Of a stretch of DNA of 64,000 bases, positions 31,821 to 45,164 are shown in pieces. The notes beneath the pieces are model-generated. The model worked only from the letters and a program-made list of their open reading frames with translations. It searched no databases and was not told the DNA's origin. This DNA comes from Gigaspora rosea. Its lineage: Eukaryota; Glomeromycota; Glomeromycetes; Diversisporales; Gigasporaceae. Positions within the stretch are counted from its first letter, which is position 1. The number at the start of each line of letters is the position of its first letter. The position numbers and the translations under genes are program-made. Location of the stretch: NCBI GenBank assembly GCA_003550325.1, contig QKWP01000120.1, positions 59,310 through 123,309 of the forward strand. The letters are read 5' to 3'.

Positions 31821-33783
31821 TTATTCTGATTTTTGTTTCTTGGTAGGAATGTAAGGAACTTTAATAATCACAATACCAAGTATTATTAACATTGAAAAAG
31901 CACCAATCCCATAACATTTTTCAGATCCTGCCATCCAATATAATCCACATGACATTATAGGACCTGCAGAACGACCTAATTGACCCAATGAACGATATAC
32001 ACCTAATGCTTGACCCTTAGCTATACGAGTTATATTTCCAGAATTAATTTCATTATTATCATTTGTTGAAACGCTTGATAAATTTTGATCATTATCATCA
32101 TAATCATCACATTGCATTGATGCTATAGAATTTAAACAAGTTACGACGGTTGCTGAAGTGATTGCTAAAAAAGTGGCACCAAGATAAAGCCACATAATTC
32201 CATTTGAAGTTTTTGTTAAAGCAGCAATTATAGTTAAAGAAATTGCACAACATAATACACCTTGAACAACAAGACGTTTTTCACCAACTACATGCGCCAT
32301 ACGTCGAACATAACCACCTTGAAGGATTGAAGATAATATTCCAATATAACCAAGTAAAGTTCCATTTTGCATATTAGTGAAATTAAATAGATCAAAAGTA
32401 AGAAAAGTGAGAGTAAATTCCATTCCAGAAAAGAAAAAAAGAAATAAAAAATGAATCCAATTTAAATTTCTTAAATTTGAAAGACGTTGTGATACAGTAT
32501 TTGTTTGATGATATGAAAATGATGATGAATTTGAAATTTGATGTTTAGTATCACTAGGTTGTAAAATTTGAGACTTATGATAAAGGTTTACAGTCTCAGG
32601 TAGAAATAAATATAAATATAAAGTTTCTACACTCAATAAAATAAGTGCGACTAATGCAGGCATAGAATAAGGATTTAAACCCCATTTAACAAGTTGAGGG
32701 AATGTTTGTGACAAATCTTTGGAAGAAAAAAATGCGCCTATAGCAGGACCAATTGTGAATGAGACAGAAAATGCTATTCCTACTAATGCCTATTAAAAAA
32801 AAAAATAATAATAATAATTGTTTTTTTTCAAGTAAGTTATATAAATATGATTTCAAATATAAATTAATATAATAAATGTTTTGTTCTACAAACCAATCCT
32901 TTAGATCTTGATTCTTTTGAAGTAACATCAGAGATTATTGCAATTGATAATTGAATATTGCCTTCGCTTAATCCAGCGATAATTCGAGATAATACAAATA
33001 ATCCAAATGATTTAGAGAAAAGCCATATAAGAGTTGAAAGAATATTTCCGATCTTTTAGTAAACATTAAGAGTTAGCAGAGCATAAAATTTAATAATATA
33101 AAATTTCCACCCAAAAGTTTCTAAACAATCTAAATTCATTGGAGCTAAAAATTTTTGTAAACTTTAAAAAAAAAAAAAAAAATTTTTTTTTTATAAAAAT
33201 TAGGAAGGATTGAACTCAATACAATTTTTTTTAGCTCAGATGAACTTGAAAGTTTTGAAAACTTTTGGATCATAATTTAAAAAAAATTTGAATAATAAAA
33301 AGTAAATAATTTTTCCAACCATAGTCACTAATAAAATATTTCGCCTTCCATATCTATCAGAAAGAGTACCGATAAGTGGAGATGACACAAACTGTAAAAA
33401 TGAATATAAAGAACCCAGAGCACCACCGAGAAGTACTAAATCCCATTTCGGATTCTTACTCTCACCACCGATTAATTGTTTAAAAATGTATATTTGGTGA
33501 AGAGACCAACTTAATAAAGTCGTCTAAATAAATTTATTCAAAAAATCAGAATATTTTTTTCTATTTAATGAAAAATTCAATTAAAAAAAAATTTAAATTA
33601 AATTAATACATCATCTCCTTCTCTTTCTCGATAATCTTGTAATAGCCTAGGAAATAACGGTAGAATAATTGTAAAGGCCAAGAGATCTAGCAATAATGCT
33701 ATAATAACTATTCGTACTGTTTGTGTTGCTTTTGTTACCGGAGAGGATGATAACACATTTTTTTGTGATCCAATATCAGACAT
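31821..33783 (-). CDS. Major facilitator superfamily transporter (MFSD10/tetracycline-carrier-like), 4 exons
   Basis: Exons 33783-33610, 33523-33320, 33052-32894 and 32789-31821 join in phase 0 to a 501-residue protein. It opens with a cytosolic segment and transmembrane helix 1 ('IVIIALLLDLLAFTIILPLFP', read in two parts, residues 25-46). MFS motif A is 'GTLSDRYGRR' (110-119). 'SRIIAGLSEGNIQLS' and 'ISDVTSKESRSKGLALVGIA' lead to the antiporter-type 'GIAFSVSFTIGPAIGA' (183-198). The C-terminal half has a second helix bundle and an Asp/Asn-rich loop (about 405-430). 'GVYRSLGQLGRSAGP' follows. Layout matches MFSD10/TetA-like drug:proton antiporters; substrate unknown. Introns are 86, 267 and 104 nt, GT-AG. 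The second donor reads GTTGGA, which is weak. The frame at 31821-32714 is only the last exon. Confidence 0.92.
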
Positions 33784-36700
33784 TATTCACTTTTTTTTTT
33801 ATTATTTAAATATGAATAAAAGAATGACGCTTTTTTTGAAGTTTTTTTTTTTTGTAGAAGAATGAGCGATCCTGCACTACTCATTTTTCGGACAAATTTT
33901 TGACGTATTAATTTGTATCAGGTATGCGTAGATCATTTTTCTAAATTTTGATTGGTGGCTGCGTATATTATGCCGATTCCATAATTTTTTTGCAATATAT
34001 ACAAAGCAGTTGATGTTTTATTTATATACGTATCTATAGTAAATACTTTGTGCTCGACACAATCAAGCAAAAACTTGATCAAAAAAAAAAATACTTGATC
34101 AAAGTCGGATATCAAATCAGTACATTTGGTATGTATTAAGCACGTACATGTTTTATATATGATTTTATCTTATTTGATATCCAATCTCATTAGGCAGAAG
34201 TTCGTTTGATTGGTTAATACAAATCAATTGCCTGGGTAACTAATTTATACGTTTTAGAGTTTTTTTTTTTTTTTTTACATTATACGGTTATGTAAGTAAC
34301 CAATCACCTAAACATCATTACTAGCTTCAAAAAAGAGTGCTAGAAAGTTACCTTTAAAAATAAGATCTAATAAGTTATTCCAAAACTTTTAGTGACGAAT
34401 TCGAAGCATTCGTGAGTAGATCTGAAAATCCAGCAAACTTCTATGATTGACAGTCTTAACAACTAGATTTTTGCTTTTTACGCAACTTATGAGTGAAAGC
34501 CTGTAAATCATATTATTTTGAATATTTATTTTTTAATACAAAATATCCTAAAATCAAGTAACTTTTACATTTATTATTTTAATATCATTTGAATTGGTTT
34601 TTACCGTTAATGAGACGATTCGAATAATATTAAAATCTTAAAATTGTTTAATTACTTAGTTTTTAAGATATTTTTTATTAATAAAAAGTAAAATATTCAA
34701 AAACCATGATTTACAAGTTTTCTCTTTCCATTACTCAAACAACAGATAAAAATATTATTAACAATAAATGTAGTACAATATTATATATAATATGTTTTTA
34801 TTTTAATTAACACCAAGTTTTTACTAAAAATATTAATCTAAATTATTAAATTTTTAAAAGGTTAAAATATGCTTCGTATGGGTGGGTGCAATAAGGACTT
34901 GTATCAGAAGTAAAAAAAAAAATTATTTTTATAATTAAAAAAATATAAAAGTAACTTTTTTTTTTAATACTGTAATAAAATTAATAAAATATATGTAAAA
35001 CCTTATTTTTTAGTTACTAAATCAATATTTAAAAATTTATTTAAAGATTAATAATATTTTTCAAGACATAAATAACTTTTTCCGCTTTGTTGCAGCACCT
35101 ATTTGCCACAAACAGATATATAATTAAATATCACTGTGGTTAATAAGAGCTACAAAAAAAAAAAAAAAATTATTAATCCACTTTTTTTCATAATTCAAAA
35201 TTCAAAATATAGGATATACAATTAATGACCTACTACGTTGCACTAGAAATTTTATTATATCATTGTCTTGATCAAGTTATTTTTTCGGGGGTTTGAAATT
35301 GATCTATTAATATGATTTAGTAACTAAAATTAAATTTTTTTTGTGACCAATTACACAGATTTGGGAAACTAATTTTAGCTTAATTTCGTCGTTTATACAC
35401 TATAGCTTGGCATTAACGAAGTAAAGGACATTCATTCCTGAAACTAAATTCAAAAAAACAACTTTTATTCAAATAAAAGTCGAAATATAGATTAACACAT
35501 GAATAGAATACTTACGAGAGCTGAAGTAAGTACATATGTACATACATTTGAATTGATTTAAAGTTTGGAATCAGATACTATAGTTGGATAAGAATAGAGT
35601 TTCATTTATAATTCTGTAATTACCATGGATAAACCAATATTATCGCTATTATATAATATAATTATTTTAATTATTACAACATTTTTATCTATTACGTATA
35701 ATAGGCAATAAAAAATTTAATATAACCGGATTTAAAACGGATGACTTAATAATGTTTGTTCACAAATCCAAATCCAGAATCAGTAAAACTTTAACGGGTG
35801 TGGTAACGGTAACTTTCCATATATTTGCTCTAGAATAAATTTAATAAATTTAAATTTTTTTTTTTGTTTTTTTTTTTTGTAACACGTTTAAATAAAGTTT
35901 TTACGGTAAGGGTTTTTATTTTTTTTTAAAAAAAAAGATTATCATCCTATCATTATTCTTTTCGCACATGCTAACAGATTTCTCAAAACTATAATCTTGA
36001 CATATCTGATATTAAAAGCATAAATTTTGGCATTTACTTAAACATAAAACGTTCAATACTTTACTACTATGTATGTACAAGACAATAAATTACTATTTAA
36101 AGATTTATTGTACACAAATTTTTAAATTTTATATATAAAAACCAGAAAAACGTAGAAGTTGTGAGATGTTGCATTCTTATTATTTAATTGAATTATTATG
36201 CTACAACAAATAATACGTGCACACAAATTCTTTAGCACAAATTCACTTAATAATAATTTCTTTCATTTTAATACATACACGTGTAAAACGTATTTTCTAT
36301 TTTTTTTTTTTAAAAAAAAAACGATTTTGCGTGAATAAAAAAAAAAAAATACCAAATAATAATATAAATCAACTGATTATTAATACAGTAGGAATACAAA
36401 AAACCGAATTTGCAAAAGTTAAGCGGATATCAACACACCAACTCCGTGTTTCAACATGAATTTTTAAAGACTACTTACTGTATATAGTTCAAGGAGTTCA
36501 TCAACGTGGCATTAAAATTTTTTTTTCTGGCATTATTATTGTATTACTGACAAGAGAACATTCTCCATTTCGTTTTCGTTTTCGTTTTAGAGGTCTTACC
36601 GCTTACAATAACTATGTACTATATCAGATATGTACAGTACGTGTATATCTTGTATATACATAATTGACGGGTCACGTGAAACCATACATAAAATGAATAT

Positions 36701-36946
36701 TTCTAACCAGGAAAGCCAATAAAATCACAATTTAAGATCATGTGTAGTGGCTAACTACAGTCTATACCGAATTCGCTGTTCTGGAGATTTTTTGTTCATT
36801 GTAGAGTTCGTTTATACAATGAAAGTCTTTGTAAACAGAACATGCATAAAAAAAATTCGGTATAATAAATTTGCTATTAATAATTATCACAATAACTATT
36901 TTAATATTTTTTTTTTTTAGAATTAGGTTAGAATTTAAAGATTAGA
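33784..36946. other. gene-free region upstream of the MFS gene
   Basis: The first few hundred bases presumably hold the transporter's promoter (T-rich tracts at 33790-33860). The rest is AT-rich with poly(A/T) runs. Small frames (33933-34115, 36217-36459) have no recognisable domain. I see no exon pair or structured repeat here. Confidence 0.4.
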
Positions 36947-37220
36947 TACCGTAAATGGCCGGATAAAATACTCCCTTTCGATGGTATATACCCGAGTGCG
37001 GATCACAGGAACTTCTTTAATTAAATGTGGTTCCTTTTTTTTTTAAAAAAAAAAAAAAAAACCTAGATTATCTGTTATAAACGCAAAGTGCATATGCTTT
37101 TCAAATTTTTTACACGAAATAGCCATGTACGTAAGTACTTATTATACCCGGGATCCGTTAAATGGTTTAAAATTGGTGAAATGTAACAGACCCGGATCTT
37201 GTATCCGGCCATTTACGGTA
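36947..37220. repeat. MITE, TACCGTAAATGGCCGGAT family, copy 1 (CpG-retaining)
   Basis: TACCGTAAATGGCCGGAT at the left and ATCCGGCCATTTACGGTA at the right are exact inverses. The element is 274 bp, with CCCGGGATCCG and GATCCGGGTCTG (minus) motifs inside. A decayed sister copy in inverted orientation is at 47256-47523. Confidence 0.92.
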
Positions 37221-40200
37221 ATTTAAATACTGAAGCAACCACGATAATAATTATGCATGTGATTAAGACGGCACTTTTCTATTTCATAAAGACAAAAATA
37301 TGTGATAAATAAAAAGTAACTTCAATGATAAATGAAATAATAACTAATTTTGTGATAAAAGTTTTTGGGCGCAACTTTTTTTTTTAGAATTTAAAGTTAA
37401 GTTTTTTTTTAACGTTAATAATAATGAGCTAATAGAATTTCTAATTTATTAGTGCATTTAAATGGGATGAATTAAGAAATTATAAACACTTAATGTTTCC
37501 ACTTAATGTTCGGCTTAGATTTGAGCTGTCCTTTCTTGATTAAAATAATTGATCAAAAAATACAAAATAATAAAAGATCAAACCGCTTCTCTTTATATTG
37601 AACCAGCTATTTTAGGAATTTTTTGTTTGTTCACGTTAATTATATTAAACTCTATATTAAACTCTATATTAAACTCTATATCAAAAATGTATAAAAAAGG
37701 TTCGTATAAGAATTGACCAATAGCATTTGTGCATGTGATTATCATAGCTTAAAAGACCACTTAAAAAATCTTTTAAAAATTTAATTATTATTATTCTCTC
37801 ATAAAAAATGATAAATATGGAATAATACTACCGGTAATTTTTTACAATATTTAAGAATTCTCAAGCGTAAACCTCGATGTGATTATGTGATTAGCAATTG
37901 AACGTAATAATGCTCAACCCATAAATAAATGTCGAAAATTCGAATTTCGATGTGATTAGTTAGTGATTTATATAATAGTGCTCAAATAGTACTCAAATAG
38001 TGCTCATTTATTATAATCAATTAAAATAAACTGAAATCGATACTTGAATGGTCCCTTATTAATTCTTCTATTATTTATCAAATTCGTCATCAAAAATTAT
38101 AAAAAATTACAAAAATATTCATCATTATATTTTTGGACTTTACGATTTTTTATTTTTCATAAAAACTTTTAAGTAATTCATTGATGCTTTGACGCTTTGA
38201 CGTTAAGAATGAAGACTCGTAACAAGTTGATTGAATTATATCTTTGGATATTCTATTGATTGTAAATTTTTCCATGGTTTATAGTAAAAAGTTTACTGGT
38301 AGTTTATTAATTAAAATTCATTTAATAATTTAATAAGATTTAATAAAAAAAAAAGTGTTATCTACATATTAAACTTTATCAAGTTAATCAAGTTACACTT
38401 CTTATTTATATATGATTGACCAATTTTAAAAATATCTTTTGCTAAATAAAATTTATTCTCTAACACTTATTGGTCCATTTGTTTGAACTTCATATAAGTT
38501 GATTTAAAACCAGGGTCATTAATGTTGCAGAAAGAGATATCTGATTGCAGGAACTTAAAAATGCATTGTTTAACAGAGATTGTAATTTAACATAACAGAT
38601 AATTAGAGTCATTCAGGCCATTAACAGCTAGTGAGGCCAGTAAGAGAACTATCTTTGTTTACAGTATCAAATTTCCCCATTATCATCATTATCATATAAA
38701 TAGAAATTTCTTTCTTAACTGTTCGTCCTACTTTACCTTCTTCTGTTTTAGAACACCTTGCCGCTAGAACGAGTCTAATATTTAAAAGTGAAATATATAA
38801 AGATAAAAATTTATGTAATTATGGAAAAAATAAATTATTCATTGCATTATCTGTTATAAAATTTACAGATCGGACCACGGCTATTTCACAAATTATTCTT
38901 TGCCTAAAAATGCATATTGCAGATTAAAGTACCCTTGTATCACTAGATGACAATCCTACAGATTACGATTGGCAAGAAGACAAAAAAATACAGAAATAGG
39001 GTTTTATAATTAGACTAAGTGGCTGAAGATTTCCGCAAGGCATTCAAATGTTAACAATATAGGTAAGAAAATGAAAATTGATTACCGTTATGATATCACA
39101 AAAATTCTTTTTAAATAATTTATGCACGAAATTTAGTAAAATCGACGACAGATGAGGATGAAGGACATGTCTGAAGCAAGCAGATAAAGAAGGCTGCAAT
39201 TCATGAGTCAACTCTTTTAAAACAATTATTGCGATATCCCTTGTTTGGTAATTTGATGAAAAGAATCTTAAATAGATTATGTACTATTTTTTATCACATC
39301 AACTGGAAAGGTTTATAACTATAGTACCCATTTGAATTTTTAAATTTTTACAGGGGTGGACATGCTCGAGGTACGAAGATGGACTAAAATCTAAACCTTA
39401 AAACACTATATTATTTTAATTTAGCACTTTATAATTTAAAATAAATTATTTAAAAAAAAAATAAAAATTTAAAATTACAACTTTTCTATATAAAGGAAAA
39501 GAACTATTATTGTTTTATAGCCAGAGTTTGATCATAGAATTTTGAAGACAAATCAAGTCATCATGATGGTAGCATGATATGAATAAGTGGCCATCATTAG
39601 ATATCGTATATTAATTACAACTAACCAAGATACTAAAAATCTATCACCGGCCTTTTTAAACAATAAAAGGAATTCTACTCAAAAAATATCGGTTATTTTA
39701 TTTAGTGCTCTCCAAATTTTTTGGATCTATCTATATCGATAACTCGTCTTTTAACCTATTCAATTATATATCATCGTAGCGCATAGCTTAAAGTTAAAAT
39801 TCTTTAATGCAATCATTATCTTATTCCTCCTGTTGTCATATTAATTGAAAAAAAGTAATATTATAAATAAATAAAAATAAATATAATTGTTTATCCAAAC
39901 TCTGGGGCAAGTACTGTATATTATTCGTTCTCATAACCTAAAACTAAATATTCCGGGGATGAATAAAAATATTTTAAAAACAAAATCAATGTTTAACTTT
40001 TTGCATACATAACTTATACGAAAATGGTAAAGTCTTTAATTTCGAGTTTGTGATATTACTGTTATCCTTAAAAATATCATTGATGTTTCAAAATTAATTG
40101 AAAATATGGAAATTTTTATTTTGAAAAAAAAATAAAATAAACTATTTTTATTACAAATCATAATTTTTTTTCTCATACTAAGTTCTTTTTCTTTTTAATA

Positions 40201-40296
40201 ATCTTACATTTATTTAATAATATTTATATCGATATTCCGAAATTCGAATCATAAATCATAAATTCGAGTTTTTTTAAACTACGGCGTACAGTACCT
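37221..40296. other. gene-free region with repeat fragments
   Basis: 37637-37682 has four direct ATTAAACTCTAT units. 37850-37960 carries a decayed TTCTCAAGC-family fragment (AATTCTCAAGCG, GATGTGATTAGTTAGTGAT). 38500-39400 is somewhat less AT-rich, but I could not assemble any exon chain in either strand. Confidence 0.4.
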
Positions 40297-40440
40297 ATTT
40301 CCTAAATGTATATATATATATTTTATATATATATAAGTTATATATAAGTTATATATATATATATACACATATATATTTATATAATATATTTATGTGTAAA
40401 TATTTATATTATATATAAATATACTATTTTTTATTTTTTT
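40297..40440. repeat. (TATA)n low-complexity tract
   Basis: Near-continuous TATATA/ATATAA alternation with several hairpin-forming blocks. Confidence 0.85.
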
Positions 40441-40989
40441 TTTGTTAGTTTTGAAACTATCATTACATAATGTTATATTTACCAAAATAAAATAAAAATA
40501 AAATAAAAAATAAAATAAATAAAATAAAAGTAACGATAAGGCCAAGTAACAAGTGCCAAACAAAAGCTCACATGTAACTTCTATCAATATCCTTTATTTA
40601 TTATAAACATTGTCTCGATTTAGTAGTACATTATTTTTTTTACTTGAATATTTTGAATAGAAAAAAAGCGGATATCCAAACCGGATTTCCGATTAGAAAA
40701 AGCTAACTAGAAAAAAGGCGGTATTGCACAACCAAGTAAAGTTCAAAAACGGAGGTAAATCTTTTCTAAAATTGTCATACTAAAAAAGATTCCGCAGTGA
40801 TTAAGATATTTATCTTAATGAATAGGGTAGTAAAGAGATTTATTTAAAAAAAGTTTATCCATTGACAATCACAGTATCTAAAGTATCTAAAGTATCTAAA
40901 GTATTTCATGCATGCACACACGTAGCACTAATGAGATCAATTGCTTATAATATTAAAAAAAGACTCCGTGGCGTGGGAAGGACTTTTTT

Positions 40990-41240
40990 TTTTTTTGTTC
41001 GTGACGACTTTTTGGTGACGACTTTTTTGTGACGACTTTTTGTGACGACTTTTTGTGGATACTTTTGTGGATACTTTTTGTGGATATTTTTTTGTGGATA
41101 TTTTTTTGTGGATATTTTTTTTGTGGATATTTTTTTTGTGGGTATTTTTTGTGATATCGACTAATTTTTTAATTAATTTTTTAATTAATTTTTTAATTAA
41201 TTTTTTAATTAATTTTTTAATTAATTTTTTAATTCTAATA
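40990..41240 (+). repeat. chained minisatellites
   Basis: Three abutting arrays: GTGACGACTTTTT units (41001-41055), then TTTGTGGATATTTT units (41055-41150), then TTAATTAATTTT units (41168-41235). Array 2 appears to grow out of array 1 through GTGGATACTTTT intermediates. The frame at 41055-41258 is a by-product. Confidence 0.9.
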
Positions 41241-41399
41241 AAATCAAATATCGATTAATTTTCTAATTCTAAAATCGATATCGACTAATTTTCTAATTCT
41301 AAAAATATATGACGACGGTGAAAAAATATAGTAACGATAGTGTAGTAATAATGTAAATATTACCAAAGATTACCAAATATTACCAAATATTACCAATCA

Positions 41400-43016
41400 T
41401 TACCAATCATGAACTTCATGTAAAGGAATAACATAAATTCCATAATTTTGTTCCAAACTTTCAATTTCTCTTAATTCTCTTCGACTATATTCTTTCTTCC
41501 CACCAATTCCAAGTACTTTTAAACTTTTTGTAGTTTTTATGTAATTAGCTATAACTTTTAAATGAGCGAATTCAAATTTACAATATTCTACAATTAAAGT
41601 TTTCAAAGGTGCTTGACAAGTTGTTAATAATTTTTCCAATTGTCCAGTAGTAAATCCACATTCTAATCTAAGATATTTAAGATTAATAGGAATATTTTTT
41701 CCTGAAAAATTTAAAACTCCCATTTCAACTACTGTCTCTCTTGTAATTGTAAGTTTTTCTAATTGATTAAAATCTTTAAGTAAATTTAAAAGAAATGGTA
41801 CTTGTTTTGGTTGATAATCCATTATTCGAAGATCAATAAGTTGAGGACAATATTCAATAATTGATTGAACTATTTCAGGTGATATAATATCTACCCATAA
41901 TTGTTGAATATTTTTACCAATTGTTTGAATTATTATAGATGTAATATTTGATTGTTTTCGTTGTCCCCATAAATGTAATTTTTCTATTTGAAATTTTGAT
42001 TCTTGTAAACTTTTTATATTTTGTACTCCAAGTCCTTGTGAATTCCAAAATACTAATTTTTTTAAATTTGAACATGTTCCTAAAATTTTTAAACTAATTG
42101 TTTTAAAATTAATACTATTTAAATAAATTGTTTCTATATTATTCATTTGTGATTTAATTGATGTTAATATAGTTCTAATACCATTATTAGATTGAATATT
42201 TCCTAATCGAAGTTCTTTTAATTTTTCTTGTTGATTAATTAATTTTGTTATTGATTGAAATATTATTTCTTCATTTTCATTTTCTATAAAATTAATTTCC
42301 AAATATTCAAGATTTTTACAATTAATATGTAAAATTTCTAATAAATCTATAATACTTGATAATTTTCGATAATTTATTGATAATTTTTTAATTCTTGCTA
42401 AAATTCCTGATTCTGAAAATATTGTAACTTCTGGAATATTCGTAAATGGTAAAAATTTATCAATAATAAATGAATTTAAATTTCTACTCGATCGAAAAAA
42501 TAATGTACATAATAATGTTGTTAATTGTTCTATTTGTACATTTAATGTATAAGTATCTTTAATAGGTTTACGAAATAATTTATTTAACCAAGAAAATACT
42601 GCACTTTCTAAATCTTTAAATGAAAGTTCTTTTAAATATGTTTCGTAATTATATGTAAGTCTATATTTTGGTATTTTAATCTTTATCTTGATTTTTCCAA
42701 AAATTTTTTTTAAAGCTACTTTTTCTTCTTCTGTAAGACACGAAAGATATATTGGTAATAATTTGGTTTGATATTCTGGTGATAAATTATTAAATGGTTG
42801 ACTCCATAAAATTGGAATTACATTTCTACTCCAATATTTATTCACAAATAAACATGAATAAAGTTCTTTATCTCCAATAAATTTGAATACATGTTGAATG
42901 CATTCATTAGATAATACTGGTTTTGTTTCAATAGGTATTGAACGTTCTTTTTGTCGTCGTCGTTTCTTGCAAATTTTTGCTAAACGTCTAAAGGCTTTTC
43001 TAAAAATATTTACCAT
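41400..43016 (-). CDS. F-box/LRR-like protein, paralogue of 11809-13530
   Basis: A single 538-residue frame. The N-terminus is strongly basic (residues 5-25, 'RKAFRRLAKICKKRRRQKER'), possibly a nuclear or membrane-association signal. The F-box-like motif follows at about 35-76 ('LSNECIQHVFKFIG', 'LFVNKYWSRNVIPILWSQPF'). The remainder has irregular leucine-rich segments ('LKELRLGNIQSNNG', 'LKKLVFWNSQGLG', 'LKYLRLECGFTTGQLEKLL'). The tail 'EQNYGIYVIPLHEVHDW' parallels the 'CGVCVIPWYEIGKW' tail of the other copy. By family, the F-box would tether an unknown target to an SCF ubiquitin ligase. No intron is needed. The start is the first ATG, just upstream of the basic stretch. Confidence 0.9.
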   Translation of the reverse strand: MVNIFRKAFRRLAKICKKRRRQKERSIPIETKPVLSNECIQHVFKFIGDKELYSCLFVNKYWSRNVIPILWSQPFNNLSPEYQTKLLPIYLSCLTEEEKVALKKIFGKIKIKIKIPKYRLTYNYETYLKELSFKDLESAVFSWLNKLFRKPIKDTYTLNVQIEQLTTLLCTLFFRSSRNLNSFIIDKFLPFTNIPEVTIFSESGILARIKKLSINYRKLSSIIDLLEILHINCKNLEYLEINFIENENEEIIFQSITKLINQQEKLKELRLGNIQSNNGIRTILTSIKSQMNNIETIYLNSINFKTISLKILGTCSNLKKLVFWNSQGLGVQNIKSLQESKFQIEKLHLWGQRKQSNITSIIIQTIGKNIQQLWVDIISPEIVQSIIEYCPQLIDLRIMDYQPKQVPFLLNLLKDFNQLEKLTITRETVVEMGVLNFSGKNIPINLKYLRLECGFTTGQLEKLLTTCQAPLKTLIVEYCKFEFAHLKVIANYIKTTKSLKVLGIGGKKEYSRRELREIESLEQNYGIYVIPLHEVHDW

Positions 43017-44434
43017 TGTTAATTTTTGTTATTAATTGATAAATTTTTAGAATATATGCGTGCGTACGTACGTACAAAAGGAACAAGAAGGTTAAAATTA
43101 TACGAATGTATCTATTTATACTATATTTTCTAATTTATTTATTTACAGTATTTACAGTATTTACAGTATTTACAGTGTATTTATTTATTTATTTATTTAC
43201 AGTGTTATTTATATATTTATTTTATGTGCAGTATACTAGTACTTTATAAGTGCGTTTGAATAGATGAAAAAAAAAACATTAGGTGACAGTTAATAATATT
43301 GTGTAATGAATGAACGATTTAGGTAGGCAAATTGGCAAACCCTAAACAAACATACGCACAGAAGTTTATGTAAAATCATTTAAGGATATCTAGGGAATTT
43401 TATTTGTGCTATAACATACCTTTTTTTCTTTTTCTCAATATTGAGTTAACCATGTCTAAACGAATAACGAATAATCTAACTTTTTCTTGATTCAATAAAA
43501 AACAATAATTTTAAAAATAATAGTAAGTTGGCGAACTTTAAACAAAGAAATTCTCCAATTTCAATATTATTTTCTCGAATACACTAAGTATTATTTTATT
43601 AATTTATTTTATGCGACCTTAGTATGTACATACCGGTAAGTACTGTTTATATACATATCATAAGTACTGTTCATAAGTACTGTACATACATACATACCGA
43701 TACATAATTTGCTCATCTAGTATTATTAAGGACACGTCCAAAAATATCTGTCGATGAAACTCAAAAAATATGCATAGCGTTTATTGGAAGAGTAAGTGAT
43801 AAAAATACTTCAATGAAGTCCGAACATCGACAAATTTGTTAGTGTGGTGTGTGGTAAAAAAAAAAACAAAAAAAAAAAAGACTAGAACGTTCATAATATG
43901 AACTCTTTACGTATTATTGTTAATTTTTATTAACAGTTAGATTAAATCACTATATAAATAAATATTTCATATGACGACAAGATCACATGTACGCCATTAT
44001 TCAAGTGACGTTAAGTTCTTCACACCTGGATCATTATGTGTAAGGGAGGAATGCAGTTAATTACGTACGTACTTACTTACTTACTTACTTACTTAATGTA
44101 TGCGTTTTTAGTGGATAAGAATGCGTCCGGTATTTAAATAAATTATATATGTGATTAAATGCGTTAATATTCTCCTTTAATTCAACAATTTATTGTAACA
44201 GGTAGAAAGATATACGTAATTACAAAATAAGTATATAGTATAAAACCATTATAAAGATATCAAATTTAGAATAAACCTTTAAACGATAGTCTAGGTTCTG
44301 TAATTATATTACAAAATTTTTTTACTATATATATTATTTTAATACATATATATGTTAATTATCATCTTTTTGTTTTTATATAATGATAAATTGTTTTAAC
44401 AATATAAGTAAATGCCAAGAAAAAAAAAAAAAAT
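43017..44434. other. gene-free region with short tandem repeats
   Basis: 43140-43203 iterates TATTTACAG and TATT. 44062-44095 iterates ACTT. 43620-43700 repeats AAGTACTGT. Otherwise AT-rich. The part next to 43016 presumably carries the F-box gene promoter. Confidence 0.45.
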
Positions 44435-44509
44435 CTTTTGACTCTTTTAACCCTTTTAACCCTTTTAACCCTTTTACCCCTTTTGACCCTTTTGACCCTT
44501 TTAACCCTT
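44435..44509 (+). repeat. 10-bp tandem repeat (CCCTTTTAAC)n
   Basis: Seven units of CCCTTTTAAC with CCCTTTTACC and CCCTTTTGAC variants. Confidence 0.95.
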
Positions 44510-45164
44510 GAGTTTATAATTTATTTTAGATTCATTCTTGGAAAATCTGAATCATTAAATTTGGTTAAGTTATAAATTAAAAAAAAGAGCACGAAGTCTG
44601 ATCTTCCTTTTATGTCACACACTTTGTGAAAAATTTACATTTACGTCTATAAACTAAAAAATCATTTTAATTTTTTTTTCAACCTATTTTTACCTGATAA
44701 AACTAATAAGAGTATAACTAGAAAATGGAAACTGTTGAGATCCAGTGCTTGCATATTAAAATTTAATTATTGTTATTATAGTAAAGCAGTAGTACAAATA
44801 AAAACAACCCTATTTTATGCATGATTTATAAAGTTTAATATTGTAACTAATTACATACGGATTGGAAATTGATTTCATCTTCTAATTGATTAATCATGAG
44901 TAATAAATGTATTACAGTTTTTATTAGCTAACTGAGATTTAATTTAATAAAAAAAAAATACAACGCTTACCTCAATAAAATAGTCTTATTGGATATTATA
45001 TAGTTATAGTTATTATCTATATTTATTTTTTCTATACTTTTTTTAACGTACGTACGTATTTATGGTATGATACAATAACAATTTGGTTTCGAGTTTAGAA
45101 CTTAAAAAGATAAATATATATTTTTTTTAATATTTTGTATATAAATAATGGACTTACTTAATAG
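44510..45164. other. gene-free AT-rich stretch
   Basis: I see no gene, structured repeat or regulatory motif here. Confidence 0.35.

Noticed and set aside
38500..39400. Possible gene suggested by somewhat lower AT content
   Set aside because: No frame or exon chain with protein-like text could be put together on either strand.
41055..41258. 67-codon frame with repeated FLWIFF/INFLINFL
   Set aside because: Direct translation of the chained minisatellites.
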